Shown: positions 16,745-24,930 of the stretch, one piece after another
How positions within the stretch are numbered: the stretch's first letter is position 1
Layout: every line of letters begins with the position of its first letter
Assembly: GCA_963798455.1 (NCBI GenBank)
Contig: CAWCTD010000003.1
Span: forward strand, 1,302,001-1,366,000
Direction of reading: 5' to 3'
Source of the DNA: CAWCTD01 sp963798455
Lineage (GTDB): Bacteria > Acidobacteriota > Terriglobia > Bryobacterales > Bryobacteraceae
Length of the DNA: 64,000 bases
The notes under the pieces: generated by a model
Told to the model about the DNA's origin: nothing
The model's input: only the letters and a program-made list of their open reading frames with translations
The model's database searches: none
Program-made: the position numbers and the translations under genes

Positions 16745-17847
16745 CGCGAGGGTTTGCGCTCCGCCACCACAGTCACCTCCATGTCCCTGGCCAGCCGAAC
16801 AATCCGGTGAATCAGATGCTTTCCCAGAAACCAGCGGAATCCCGTGTAACGGGGTCTTTCCACAAAGATCTGCGTGATCTTATGCACGCGAGCGAACTCC
16901 ACCAACGCGGCGGCGGTGTCCGCGCCCTCGAGGATCCGCGTTTCGATGTGCAGGTTGCGGGCAAAGTTCAGCGTGCGCTCGACGGTTTGGCTCCGCCCTG
17001 ACCCGGAAGCTACGTGCACGGCAAAGCACTCGGCTCCGAGGTAGTCCGCCACGCGCCGGGCCCGCCGGATGAGGATGGCCGCCGAGGGGTCGTCAGGGAT
17101 GCTGACCAAGATACGCTCCTCGCGGCCGGGCCGGTCCGGCTCAGACTGAACCGCGTCCGGCAGGCGTGCGTCCATATCCACGTAGCGCACGTCTACCTGA
17201 TGCGCCGCCTCCCGCAAAGCCAACTCGCGCAGTGTGACGAGAGTCGATTCCTTGAAGAAGTTCCGCATCGCGGCTTCCGCCTTGTCCCGCGGATACACGA
17301 CTCCCCGCCGCAGGCGGTTCAGCAGCGCGCGGGGCGTGAGATCGACCATCACGACTTCGTCGGCTTCTCGGATGACCCAGTCGGGCACCGTCTCGCGCAT
17401 CTGTATTCCGGTGATCTGGAAGACTTGATCGTTCAGGCTCTCCAGGTGCTGGACGTTCACGGTGGTGAAGACATCGATTCCCGCTTCCAGCAGCGCAATG
17501 ACGTCTTCCCACCGCTTGCCGCGTTCGGAACCGGGCACGTTGGTGTGGGCGAGCTCGTCCACCAGGCAGATCCGCGGCCCGCGGCGCAGGATGGCCTCCG
17601 TGTCCATCTCCTCGAACTGGCGGCCACGGTACTCCAGCTTTCGCCGCGGGACGATCGGAAGGCCCTCTGTTCTTTCGATGGTCTCCTCGCGGCCGTGCGG
17701 TTCGAAGTAACCGATGGCGACGTCGGACCCCTGCCGTCGCAGGTCCTGGGCTTCCGACAGCATCTGGAACGTCTTGCCGACCCCGGCCGCATAGCCCAGG
17801 TACACTCTCAGCCGCCCGCGCTTGCTCGATCGTGCCTCGGGGGTCAT
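16741..17847 (-). CDS. stand-alone KdpD sensor-domain protein with Usp domain (copy 2, canonical)
   Basis: The 368-residue protein equals the N-terminal third of classical KdpD without membrane helices or kinase. It has the P-loop GYAAGVGKTFQM (about 18-29), DVAIGYFEPHGR, the highly conserved VDELAHTNVPGS followed by RGKRWEDV (about 96-115), and a universal-stress-like domain (about 245-365: RILVSIPDDPSAAILIRRAR, ITQIFVERPRYTG). In KdpD these parts sense cytoplasmic ATP, K+ and nucleotide second messengers. It is the last gene of the kdp locus, six bases after a second such protein. How it acts on the separate kinase is inferred. Confidence 0.85.
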   Translation of the reverse strand: MTPEARSSKRGRLRVYLGYAAGVGKTFQMLSEAQDLRRQGSDVAIGYFEPHGREETIERTEGLPIVPRRKLEYRGRQFEEMDTEAILRRGPRICLVDELAHTNVPGSERGKRWEDVIALLEAGIDVFTTVNVQHLESLNDQVFQITGIQMRETVPDWVIREADEVVMVDLTPRALLNRLRRGVVYPRDKAEAAMRNFFKESTLVTLRELALREAAHQVDVRYVDMDARLPDAVQSEPDRPGREERILVSIPDDPSAAILIRRARRVADYLGAECFAVHVASGSGRSQTVERTLNFARNLHIETRILEGADTAAALVEFARVHKITQIFVERPRYTGFRWFLGKHLIHRIVRLARDMEVTVVAERKPSR

Positions 17848-17853
17848 GGCGGC

Positions 17854-18948
17854 TCAGTGCGGGAATATGCGCACGTCGATACCCTCGGCGCCGCGAATGA
17901 GCTGGTCCAGGGGCCCGCCCGTCAGCCGCCGCCACCAGCTATCGCGCAGCGTGTGGCCGACGAAGATCTGCGTGACCCGGTGCGACAGCGCGAAACGCAG
18001 AATGGTCTCGATGGGATCATCCCCTTCCAGAACGTGGACCGCCGCTCCCAGCGCGCGAGCGGCGTCCAGAGAACGTTCCATCCTGTCTCTCTCCGGCGTA
18101 CCCAGACCGTGCTGCTCCACATAAGCGACGAGCAGGTCGCCTCGAAAGCGGTCGGCGTTCTGCTTGCCGCTGGCGAGCATGCGCGCCGCGTTCGCCCGCG
18201 GCGTCAAACAGACAAGGACGCGCTCGTGCGCGCCCCAGGTCTGATCAGCGCCCTGGGCTTCCAGATAATCCTCAAGCTGGCGATCCACCACCTCGGCCGT
18301 TAGCAGCAATGTCAGCTCGCGCAGTTCCGCGAGCTGGCGAGCCTGTCCCGGACCGGCCGGACCCTGCCCCGTGCGCGCCAGCAACATCTCGGACGGCACA
18401 TCCACCACCACGATTTCATCGGCCAGACTGAGGAACCGCTTGGGGACCGTCTCGGTGACGTGCTTGCCCGTGATCTTCTCGACCCTCTCCCCCTCCTCTT
18501 CGATGTGCTGGAGGTTCAGGGACGTAATCACGGTAATGTCGTTGGTTACGAGCTCCTCCACGTCCTGCCAGCGCGTAGCATGGCGGCTGCCGGGAGGATT
18601 GTCGTAAGCTAGACCGTCCACGATGCAGACACCGGGCTTCCGGCGGAGGATCGCCTCAACGTCCAGGACATCGCGTCCCTCGATGCGCCTGCATGGGATC
18701 ACTGCCAGGCTCCGCAACAGCTCGCCGACTTCGGGTGGGTGCTTGGGCTGAATCGCCCCGACGATGACGTCCTGACCGCGCTCGTGCCTTCGCCGCGCCT
18801 CGTCCAACATCCGGAATGATTTGCCGACACCGGAGGCGTAGCCGAGGAAGATCTTGAGGCGCTCCCTGACGGCCTTGCGTTCCTGCGCCATGACCTGACG
18901 CAGCAGGAGCTCCGGATCGGGCCTGCGGTCTCCGGGTTGAGGGGGCAT
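17854..18948 (-). CDS. stand-alone KdpD sensor-domain protein with Usp domain (copy 1, divergent)
   Basis: This 364-residue protein has the same architecture as its downstream neighbour: P-loop GYASGVGKSFRM (about 35-46), the KdpD domain, and a Usp-like half (about 240-360: RVLVCLTPRANAARMLASGK, VTQIFVGHTLRDSWW). The family signature DELAHTNVPG is changed to VDGLAYDNPPGS, with Glu, His and Thr lost, so it may have lost or changed ligand binding. The central part is also diverged. It lies about 60 bases after kdpC on the same strand. Two non-identical sensor modules in one locus suggest duplication with specialisation. Confidence 0.82.
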   Translation of the reverse strand: MPPQPGDRRPDPELLLRQVMAQERKAVRERLKIFLGYASGVGKSFRMLDEARRRHERGQDVIVGAIQPKHPPEVGELLRSLAVIPCRRIEGRDVLDVEAILRRKPGVCIVDGLAYDNPPGSRHATRWQDVEELVTNDITVITSLNLQHIEEEGERVEKITGKHVTETVPKRFLSLADEIVVVDVPSEMLLARTGQGPAGPGQARQLAELRELTLLLTAEVVDRQLEDYLEAQGADQTWGAHERVLVCLTPRANAARMLASGKQNADRFRGDLLVAYVEQHGLGTPERDRMERSLDAARALGAAVHVLEGDDPIETILRFALSHRVTQIFVGHTLRDSWWRRLTGGPLDQLIRGAEGIDVRIFPH

Positions 18949-19005
18949 ACCAGTCTCTTAGATGAGTCTACCCTCAGCGCTGGGATGCGCCAAATCCGCG
19001 TCCCG

Positions 19006-19590
19006 TCACTTGCGGCCGGCCGGGAACTGGCGATCGAGCGCCATGTTCAGCTTCAGCACGTTGACACGCGGCTCTCCCAGGAACCCGAGTTGGCGCTCCT
19101 CGACGTGCTCCTCTACCAGGGCTCGAATACGCCCGGCAGTCGCCCCGCGCGCGGCGGCAACCCGCGGAACTTGAACCAGAGCGGACGCCGGGCTGATGTG
19201 CGGGTCGAGCCCGCTCGCCGAAGCGGTCACCAAATCGGCCGGCAGCGGGCCATCCACGCCAGGGTTCTCCGCGCGAAAGCTCGCGATGTCAGCGCGAACC
19301 CGATCGAAGAGTTTTCTGCTGGTCGGCCCCAGGTTGGAGCCGCCCGAATTCGCCGCGTCGTACCCATCCCCCGCCGCGGAAGGGCGTCCATGAAAATACT
19401 CCGGCCTAGTGAACTTCTGGCCAATCAGCTCGGAGCCGATGACCCTGCCGTCTCGCACCACCAGGCTGCCGGCGGCCTGCTTTGGAAACACCGCCTTTGC
19501 GATGCCTGTGATGAGGACGGGATACAAGAAGCCAGTGAGGAACGTAAGGACCAAGGTCATTTTCAAAGCGGGCATAAATTGACAAAACAT
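19006..19590 (-). CDS. kdpC: potassium-transporting ATPase subunit KdpC
   Basis: The protein of about 194 residues starts MFCQFMPALKMTLVLTFLTG with the single N-terminal membrane helix. It continues with the KdpC pattern GSELIGQKF, YFHGRPSAAGDGYDAANSGGSNLG and DLVTASASGLDPHISPASA. The start at 19590 follows GAGGAGG at proper spacing and lies 10 bases after the kdpB stop. KdpC joins KdpA and KdpB in the inner membrane and is needed for assembly and activity. Confidence 0.95.
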   Translation of the reverse strand: MFCQFMPALKMTLVLTFLTGFLYPVLITGIAKAVFPKQAAGSLVVRDGRVIGSELIGQKFTRPEYFHGRPSAAGDGYDAANSGGSNLGPTSRKLFDRVRADIASFRAENPGVDGPLPADLVTASASGLDPHISPASALVQVPRVAAARGATAGRIRALVEEHVEERQLGFLGEPRVNVLKLNMALDRQFPAGRK

Positions 19591-19600
19591 GTTCGCCTCC

Positions 19601-21700
19601 TCAGGCCAGGTGCAAGATCCCAAGCAACCGGTCGATGAGCCAGATGCCAGGAAACGGCGCGATCACCCCGCCGACGCCGTAGACCAGCAGGTTGCGCCGT
19701 AGCAGCGCCGCCGCGCCCATGGGCCGGTACCGGATGCCTCGCAGGGCCACCGGCACGAGCGCAATGATGATCAGCGCGTTGAAGATGACGGCTGCTAGAA
19801 CGGCGCTCGCGGGATTGCGCAGTCCCATGACGTTCAGCTTCGCGATCACCGGGTAGGTCACGGTGAACATCGCCGGAAGAATCGCGAAGTACTTGGCAAC
19901 ATCGTTGGCGATCGAGAACGTGGTCAACGCGCCCCGGGTCATCAGCAGTTGCTTTCCGATCGCCACAACTTCGATGAGCTTGGTCGGATTGCTGTCGAGA
20001 TCGACCATGTTGCCAGCCTCCTTGGCGGCCATGGTCCCGGTGTTCATGGCCACGCCGACGTCGGCCTGGGCGAGCGCCGGCGCGTCATTGGTGCCGTCGC
20101 CGGTCATCGCCACAAGTCTCCCGCCGGCCTGTTCGCGCTTGATGAGGTCCATCTTGTCCTTGGGTGTGGCTTGCGCGAGGAAGTCATCCACTCCGGCTTC
20201 CGCCGCAATCGCCGCCGCGGTGAGCGGGTTGTCCCCGGTAATCATGATGGTCCGGATGCCCATCGCCCGCAGTTGAGTGAACCGCTCCCGCATCCCGCCT
20301 TTGACCACGTCCTTGAGGTGAATGACCCCTAACACCCGGCCGCCGTCGGCGACCACCAGCGGGGTGCCGCCCGACCGGGAGATGCGATCGGTGACCTCGT
20401 TCAGCCGGCTCGGGATCTTCCCCCCGTTATCCTTGACGAACCGCACGATCGCTTCCGTTGCGCCCTTGCGCACGGAACGGTGATCCAGATCGACGCCGCT
20501 CATCCTGGTCTGAGCCGAGAACTCGATAAAGTGCGCGCGCGCGGCGACCTCGCGCCCCCGGAGGCGGTACTTCTCCTTGGCGAGCACGACGATCGAGCGG
20601 CCTTCGGGGGTCTCGTCGGCGAGGCTCGAAAGCTGCGCCGCGTCGGCCAGTTCTGCCTCGGCAACCCCCTCCATCGCGATGAATTCCACGGCCTGCCGGT
20701 TGCCCAGGGTGATCGTGCCGGTCTTGTCGAGGAGCAGCGTGTTCACGTCCCCGGCGGCTTCCACGGCCTTTCCGCTCATGGCGAGCACGTTGTGCTGCAT
20801 GACGCGGTCCATGCCTGCGATGCCGATGGCCGAGAGCAGGCCGCCGATCGTGGTCGGGATCAGGCACACCAGCAGAGAGATGAGCACGGTGACGCTGGGC
20901 ACGCCGCCTGCCCCGCCCGCCGACACGCTGTACTCGGAGAAGGGGAACAGGGTGACCACTGCCAGCAGGAACACCAACGTCAGACCGGCAATCACGATGT
21001 TCAACGCGATTTCGTTCGGTGTCTTCTGCCGCTGGGCCCCTTCGACGAGGGCAATCATCCGGTCGAGGAACGTCTCGCCCGGGTTCGAGGTGATCCGGAT
21101 TCTGATCCAGTCGGAGAGCACCTTCGTGCCGCCCGTGACGGCGCTCCGGTCGCCGCCGGACTCGCGAATCACGGGCGCGCTCTCGCCTGTGACCGCCGAC
21201 TCATCCACGCTGGCGATCCCCTCCACCACTTCGCCATCACCAGGAATGATGTCGCCCGCTTCGCAGAACACCAGGTCGCCGAGACGGAGTTCGGCCGCCG
21301 GCACGACCTCGGTCTCGCCGCCCGCCCTCAACCGTCTGGCGACGGTCTCTGTTTTTGTCCTGCGGAGTGCGTCTGCCTGGGCCTTCCCGCGGCCCTCAGC
21401 CACGGCCTCGGCGAAGTTCGCGAACAGCACGGTGAACCAGAGCCAGAGAGTGATCTGGAAGGTGTAGCCGAGACCGGGAGTCCCGGCGATCCAATCGTGA
21501 AGGCATAGTGAGGTGGTGAGGGCTGCGCCGACTTCGACAACGAACATGACGGGATTCTTCACCATCACGGCCGGATTCAGCTTCCGCACCGAATCCAGTA
21601 CGGCGCGCTTCACGATGGGAGGGTCGAACAGCGGCCGGGCACGGCGCCGCTTGACAGGCAGCAGCGAAACTTCCGGTCTTTCCGCGGTGACGACGGGCAT
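19601..21700 (-). CDS. kdpB: potassium-transporting ATPase ATP-binding subunit KdpB
   Basis: At 699 residues this P-type ATPase is full length. It shows the A-domain TGESAPV, the phosphorylation motif LLDKTGTITLGNRQA, the ATP-binding domain, and the hinge motif MTGDGTNDAPALAQADVGVAM. The KdpB N-terminus (PPIVKRAVLDSVRKLNPAV, KNPVMFVVEVGA) is present, and several membrane helices are visible. It hydrolyses ATP to drive high-affinity K+ uptake through KdpA. It sits four bases after kdpA and before kdpC. Confidence 0.97.
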   Translation of the reverse strand: MPVVTAERPEVSLLPVKRRRARPLFDPPIVKRAVLDSVRKLNPAVMVKNPVMFVVEVGAALTTSLCLHDWIAGTPGLGYTFQITLWLWFTVLFANFAEAVAEGRGKAQADALRRTKTETVARRLRAGGETEVVPAAELRLGDLVFCEAGDIIPGDGEVVEGIASVDESAVTGESAPVIRESGGDRSAVTGGTKVLSDWIRIRITSNPGETFLDRMIALVEGAQRQKTPNEIALNIVIAGLTLVFLLAVVTLFPFSEYSVSAGGAGGVPSVTVLISLLVCLIPTTIGGLLSAIGIAGMDRVMQHNVLAMSGKAVEAAGDVNTLLLDKTGTITLGNRQAVEFIAMEGVAEAELADAAQLSSLADETPEGRSIVVLAKEKYRLRGREVAARAHFIEFSAQTRMSGVDLDHRSVRKGATEAIVRFVKDNGGKIPSRLNEVTDRISRSGGTPLVVADGGRVLGVIHLKDVVKGGMRERFTQLRAMGIRTIMITGDNPLTAAAIAAEAGVDDFLAQATPKDKMDLIKREQAGGRLVAMTGDGTNDAPALAQADVGVAMNTGTMAAKEAGNMVDLDSNPTKLIEVVAIGKQLLMTRGALTTFSIANDVAKYFAILPAMFTVTYPVIAKLNVMGLRNPASAVLAAVIFNALIIIALVPVALRGIRYRPMGAAALLRRNLLVYGVGGVIAPFPGIWLIDRLLGILHLA

Positions 21701-21703
21701 GGC

Positions 21704-23497
21704 TCAGCTCCAGGCGCTAAGAAGCAATAGCGAAAACAACTTGTGCTCCTGCATGAAGAAATGCTCGACCACCGGCCCCAGCACCAGGGCCGGAAAGAAC
21801 GTGAGTGCGCCGACGATCAGGACCACGCCGGTCAGCAGGACGACGAACAGCGAGCCGTGGGTCGGCAGAGTTCCGGCCGAAGCGGGCACCAGCTTCTTGC
21901 TGGCGAGGCTCCCGGCGACGGCCAGTAGCGGAATGATCATCAGGAAACGGCCGAAAAACATCGCCAGACCGATGGTCGTGTTATACCAGGGCGTGTTCGC
22001 GTTGATCCCCGCGAATGCACTGCCATTGTTGCCGGTTCCGCTCGAGTAGGCGTACAGGATCTCCGACAGGCCGTGCGGGCCGCCGTTGTTCAGGTTCGCC
22101 GTCGCCGGACCCGGCGGGTTCAGATAGCTGTTCTTGGCGAAGTTGGCCACGGAGCTTGCGCCGGCAGACAGCAGGATGCTGGCCGCCAGTATCAGCACGG
22201 CGAGCATGACCATTTTGACTTCCTTCTGCTCGATCTTCTTGCACAGGTATTCGGGAGTGCGGCCCACCATCAGGCCCGCAATGAACACGGCCAGGATGGC
22301 GAACATCAGCATGCCGTAGAGCCCCGCGCCGACTCCCCCGAACACCACCTCGCCCAGTTGTATGTTGACCAGCGGGACCAGCCCGCCTAGCGGCGTGAAG
22401 CTGTCGTGCATCGAGTTCACCGCGCCGCAGCTTGCGTCCGTGGTAATGACGGCAAACAGCGCCGATGCGGGGATACCGAACCGCACTTCCTTGCCTTCCA
22501 TGTTCCCGCCGGGCTGTGTGGACGTTGAACGCCGATCGACGCCCAACGATGCCAGGATGGGGTTGCCAGACTGCTCGGCCCGGTAGGCCACTGCGGTTCC
22601 AGCAAGAAAGAGGACGCTCATCACCGTAAAAAGCGCCCAGCCTTGCCGCGTGTCGCGGACCATCCTGCCGAAGGTGTAAGTTAGGCCCGACGGGATTAGA
22701 AAGATCAGCAACATCTGCAGGAAGTTCGTGAGCGGCGTCGGGTTCTCGAATGGGTGAGCGGAGTTGGCGTTGAAGAATCCGCCGCCGTTGGTGCCGAGCT
22801 CTTTGATGGCCTCCTGCGAGGCGACGGGGCCTTGCGCGATAGTTTGAACAGCGTTTTCGAGAGTCGTCGCCGTCGTGTACGGGCTGAAGTTCTGGATGAC
22901 GCCCTGTGAAACCAGCAGAATCGCGGCCACCACGGAAAGCGGCAGGAGCACGTAGATGGTGGCGCGCGTTGAGTCCACCCAGAAGTTGCCGATCTTCTCC
23001 GTGGAATGCCGCGCAAAGCCGCGGACCAGCGCGATCGCCACCGCGATCCCCGCCGCCGCGGAGAAGAAATTGTGCGTGGCGAGTGCGACCATCTGGGTGA
23101 AGTAACTGACGGTTGTCTCTGGCACATAGGACTGCCAGTTCGTGTTCGTGGTGAAGCTCACCGCTATGTTGAAAGCCAGGTCGGGAGTGAGCGGCGTCGA
23201 GCCCGGAGGGGCGTGTGGCGTCCCGAAGGCCCTGGGGTTGAGCGGCAGCAGGCCCTGGATCCGCAACATCAGGTACGTCACGAGCAAGCTCACCAGGCTG
23301 AAGGCCAGCAAGGAGGCGGCATACTCGGTCCAGCGTTGCTCCCGATCTTCGCGGATTCCGCAGAGCCGATAGACGAGCCGTTCCAGCGGACGTAGCAAGG
23401 GATGCAGGAAGGTTCGTTCGCCTTGGAAGACACGCGCCATGAACGCGCCCATGGACCTGGTCAAAGCGAGCAGGATGAGGAAGTAAGCGGCGATCAA
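21704..23497 (-). CDS. kdpA: potassium-transporting ATPase K+-binding subunit KdpA
   Basis: The 597-residue protein has about ten hydrophobic segments and the KdpA filter-like motifs, including NTNWQSY, LGTNGGGFFNANSAHPFENP, SCGAVNSMHDSFTPLGG and GNNGSAFAGINANTPWYN. It binds and passes K+ within the KdpFABC complex of the inner membrane. The start is not an ATG. The frame allows a TTG at 23497, but the strong AAGAGGAGG at 23524-23532 better positions a CTG at 23518, adding (M)SPNGLL, which resembles other KdpA N-termini. It directly follows kdpF. Confidence 0.95.
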   Translation of the reverse strand: MIAAYFLILLALTRSMGAFMARVFQGERTFLHPLLRPLERLVYRLCGIREDREQRWTEYAASLLAFSLVSLLVTYLMLRIQGLLPLNPRAFGTPHAPPGSTPLTPDLAFNIAVSFTTNTNWQSYVPETTVSYFTQMVALATHNFFSAAAGIAVAIALVRGFARHSTEKIGNFWVDSTRATIYVLLPLSVVAAILLVSQGVIQNFSPYTTATTLENAVQTIAQGPVASQEAIKELGTNGGGFFNANSAHPFENPTPLTNFLQMLLIFLIPSGLTYTFGRMVRDTRQGWALFTVMSVLFLAGTAVAYRAEQSGNPILASLGVDRRSTSTQPGGNMEGKEVRFGIPASALFAVITTDASCGAVNSMHDSFTPLGGLVPLVNIQLGEVVFGGVGAGLYGMLMFAILAVFIAGLMVGRTPEYLCKKIEQKEVKMVMLAVLILAASILLSAGASSVANFAKNSYLNPPGPATANLNNGGPHGLSEILYAYSSGTGNNGSAFAGINANTPWYNTTIGLAMFFGRFLMIIPLLAVAGSLASKKLVPASAGTLPTHGSLFVVLLTGVVLIVGALTFFPALVLGPVVEHFFMQEHKLFSLLLLSAWS

Positions 23498-23531
23498 CAG
23501 AAGCCCGTTCGGTGACAGAAGGAACCTCCTC

Positions 23532-23615
23532 TTAGAAGCGCTCCGGCCGGAGCAGGGCGTAGACGAGGTAGACGGCGAGCGCCAAAGCCAAGATCCCAGA
23601 GATCGCGTACTCCAT
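23532..23615 (-). CDS. kdpF: KdpF, small stabilising subunit of the Kdp ATPase
   Basis: A 27-residue open frame begins MEYAISGILALALAVY and ends LRPERF. It is one hydrophobic helix with a short basic tail, the size and pattern of KdpF. Its stop overlaps the Shine-Dalgarno sequence of kdpA. In other bacteria KdpF stabilises the KdpABC complex. Confidence 0.88.
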   Translation of the reverse strand: MEYAISGILALALAVYLVYALLRPERF

Positions 23616-23624
23616 CAAAGCCCC

Positions 23625-23708
23625 CTACAGCCAGTCGCAACCGCGCACATACGCCCAGCTCAAGACAAACACAGCCAAAGTCAGCGCGGCGAAGAAGACG
23701 TTGAACAT
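23625..23708 (-). CDS. 27-residue single-helix membrane peptide upstream of kdpF
   Basis: The minus-strand frame starting MFNVFFAALTLAVFV and ending YVRGCDWL is a single hydrophobic helix with a positively charged and cysteine-containing end. It is 9 bases before kdpF and 10 bases after the Usp-like gene, on the same strand, so it belongs to the operon. It is the same length as KdpF but unrelated in sequence. A role as a further Kdp subunit or regulator peptide is inference. Confidence 0.7.
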   Translation of the reverse strand: MFNVFFAALTLAVFVLSWAYVRGCDWL

Positions 23709-23718
23709 AAATTTACTT

Positions 23719-24165
23719 TCAAGCTGGCACAAGCGCTACACTGTGACCGGCCCGCGCCAGGCTGCGGGCGAGTTGTTCCTCGGCTGTTCTCCACCACCAG
23801 CGCTTCGTCGCGACCAAGACCAAGGAACCGGGCGCCAGCGCATGGGAGAACCCCGTTTCCCGGTCTCTGGCGCGGACCACGAGTATCCGGGTGCACAAGC
23901 TGGAAGTCTTCGCTAGCGCCTGCAGTTCGCGCTCGAGGTGCTCCGGATCGACTGTCGGCCGGTTCAAGGGACAGGGAAACGGAACCACCTGGACTGCCAG
24001 CAGCGTGAGATCCGCTCGCAGGCCACGAGCGAGCGTCGCGGCGCCCTGCAGCGCGCTTCGTGTCAATTCGCGAGTCGTGTACGGAACCACAAGCCGCAGG
24101 CCCTGAGGGCTGGCCCCGGTCACCGTTACCGGGCCATGCGGCGTCGGGTAGCTCAGGCTCCCCAT
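23719..24165 (-). CDS. universal-stress-like protein of the kdp operon
   Basis: The protein of about 148 residues starts at the ATG at 24165 (MGSLSYPTPHG), set by a GGAGG six bases upstream. It shows the Usp-like pattern LRLVVPYTTRELTRSALQGA, ADLTLLAVQVVPFP and a C-terminal SLVLVATKRWWWR. It is shorter and more divergent than the Usp halves of the KdpD-like proteins. Members of this fold bind ATP or cyclic dinucleotides. Given its place between kdpE and kdpF-A-B-C it probably helps to regulate K+ uptake, but this is inferred. Confidence 0.65.
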   Translation of the reverse strand: MGSLSYPTPHGPVTVTGASPQGLRLVVPYTTRELTRSALQGAATLARGLRADLTLLAVQVVPFPCPLNRPTVDPEHLERELQALAKTSSLCTRILVVRARDRETGFSHALAPGSLVLVATKRWWWRTAEEQLARSLARAGHSVALVPA

Positions 24166-24222
24166 GTGCATCCTCCAGTCCGAGAATACACACGAAGGCA
24201 TTAAGAAGTCGTTAACAGGGCC

Positions 24223-24930
24223 TTAAGATTCCGTTGTCGATCCGGAAGCCGCGAAGCGGTATCCTACCCAGGGTTCGGTGAGAAGATAGCGCGGCTTGGC
24301 TGGGTTCGGCTCGATCTTCTTCCTCAGGTGGGTGATGAAGACGCGCAGGTACTCGGTTTCGTCGCCATAGTCCGGCCCCCACACCGCCTGGAGCAGTTCG
24401 CGGTGCGGCACGGGCCGGCCGCTTTGGGAGACCAGATATCGAAGCAGTTCGAACTCCTTGGGCGTAAGACGAACCGGCTTGTCTCTTACGCGCACATTCC
24501 TCGTCTCGAAATCGACTTCGAAGTCCTCAGAGGTGACGCGGCGCGGACCCGCGCCAGGAGCGAGGGGCGCCCTCCGCAAAGCGGCCCGGATGCGTGCCAG
24601 TAGTTCGCTCATCCCGAAGGGCTTGGTGACGTAGTCATCCGCGCCGGCATCCAGAGCCTGCACCTTCTCCTCTTCGGTGTTGCGTACCGTGAGGATGATG
24701 ATCGGAACCTCGGAGCCGGTGCGAAGCAGGCGGCAGGTTTCAAGGCCGCCCATGCCGGGCATGTTCAGGTCCAGGAGCACCAGATCCGGCCTGTGCTCCC
24801 GAAACTGCTCGAGCGCCTCTTCGCCGGACCGGGCCTCCACGGTTTCGTAGCCTTGAGCCGTAAGGGTCATGCGCATCACACGCCGGATCTGCGGCTCGTC
24901 GTCCACCACAAGGACGCGTCCAGCGCTCAT
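24223..24930 (-). CDS. kdpE: KdpE-type response regulator (OmpR family)
   Basis: About 235 residues: a receiver domain (VLVVDDEPQIRRVMRMTL, phospho-acceptor Asp in LVLLDLNMPGMGG, switch Lys in DDYVTKPFG) and an OmpR-type winged helix (VRLTPKEFELLRYLVSQSGR, EYLRVFITHLRKKIEPNP, RYLLTEPWVGYRF). The C-terminal half closely fits KdpE. The start at 24930 overlaps the stop of the kinase gene (ATGA). It would activate the kdp structural genes when phosphorylated by the kinase encoded just upstream. Confidence 0.92.
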   Translation of the reverse strand: MSAGRVLVVDDEPQIRRVMRMTLTAQGYETVEARSGEEALEQFREHRPDLVLLDLNMPGMGGLETCRLLRTGSEVPIIILTVRNTEEEKVQALDAGADDYVTKPFGMSELLARIRAALRRAPLAPGAGPRRVTSEDFEVDFETRNVRVRDKPVRLTPKEFELLRYLVSQSGRPVPHRELLQAVWGPDYGDETEYLRVFITHLRKKIEPNPAKPRYLLTEPWVGYRFAASGSTTES

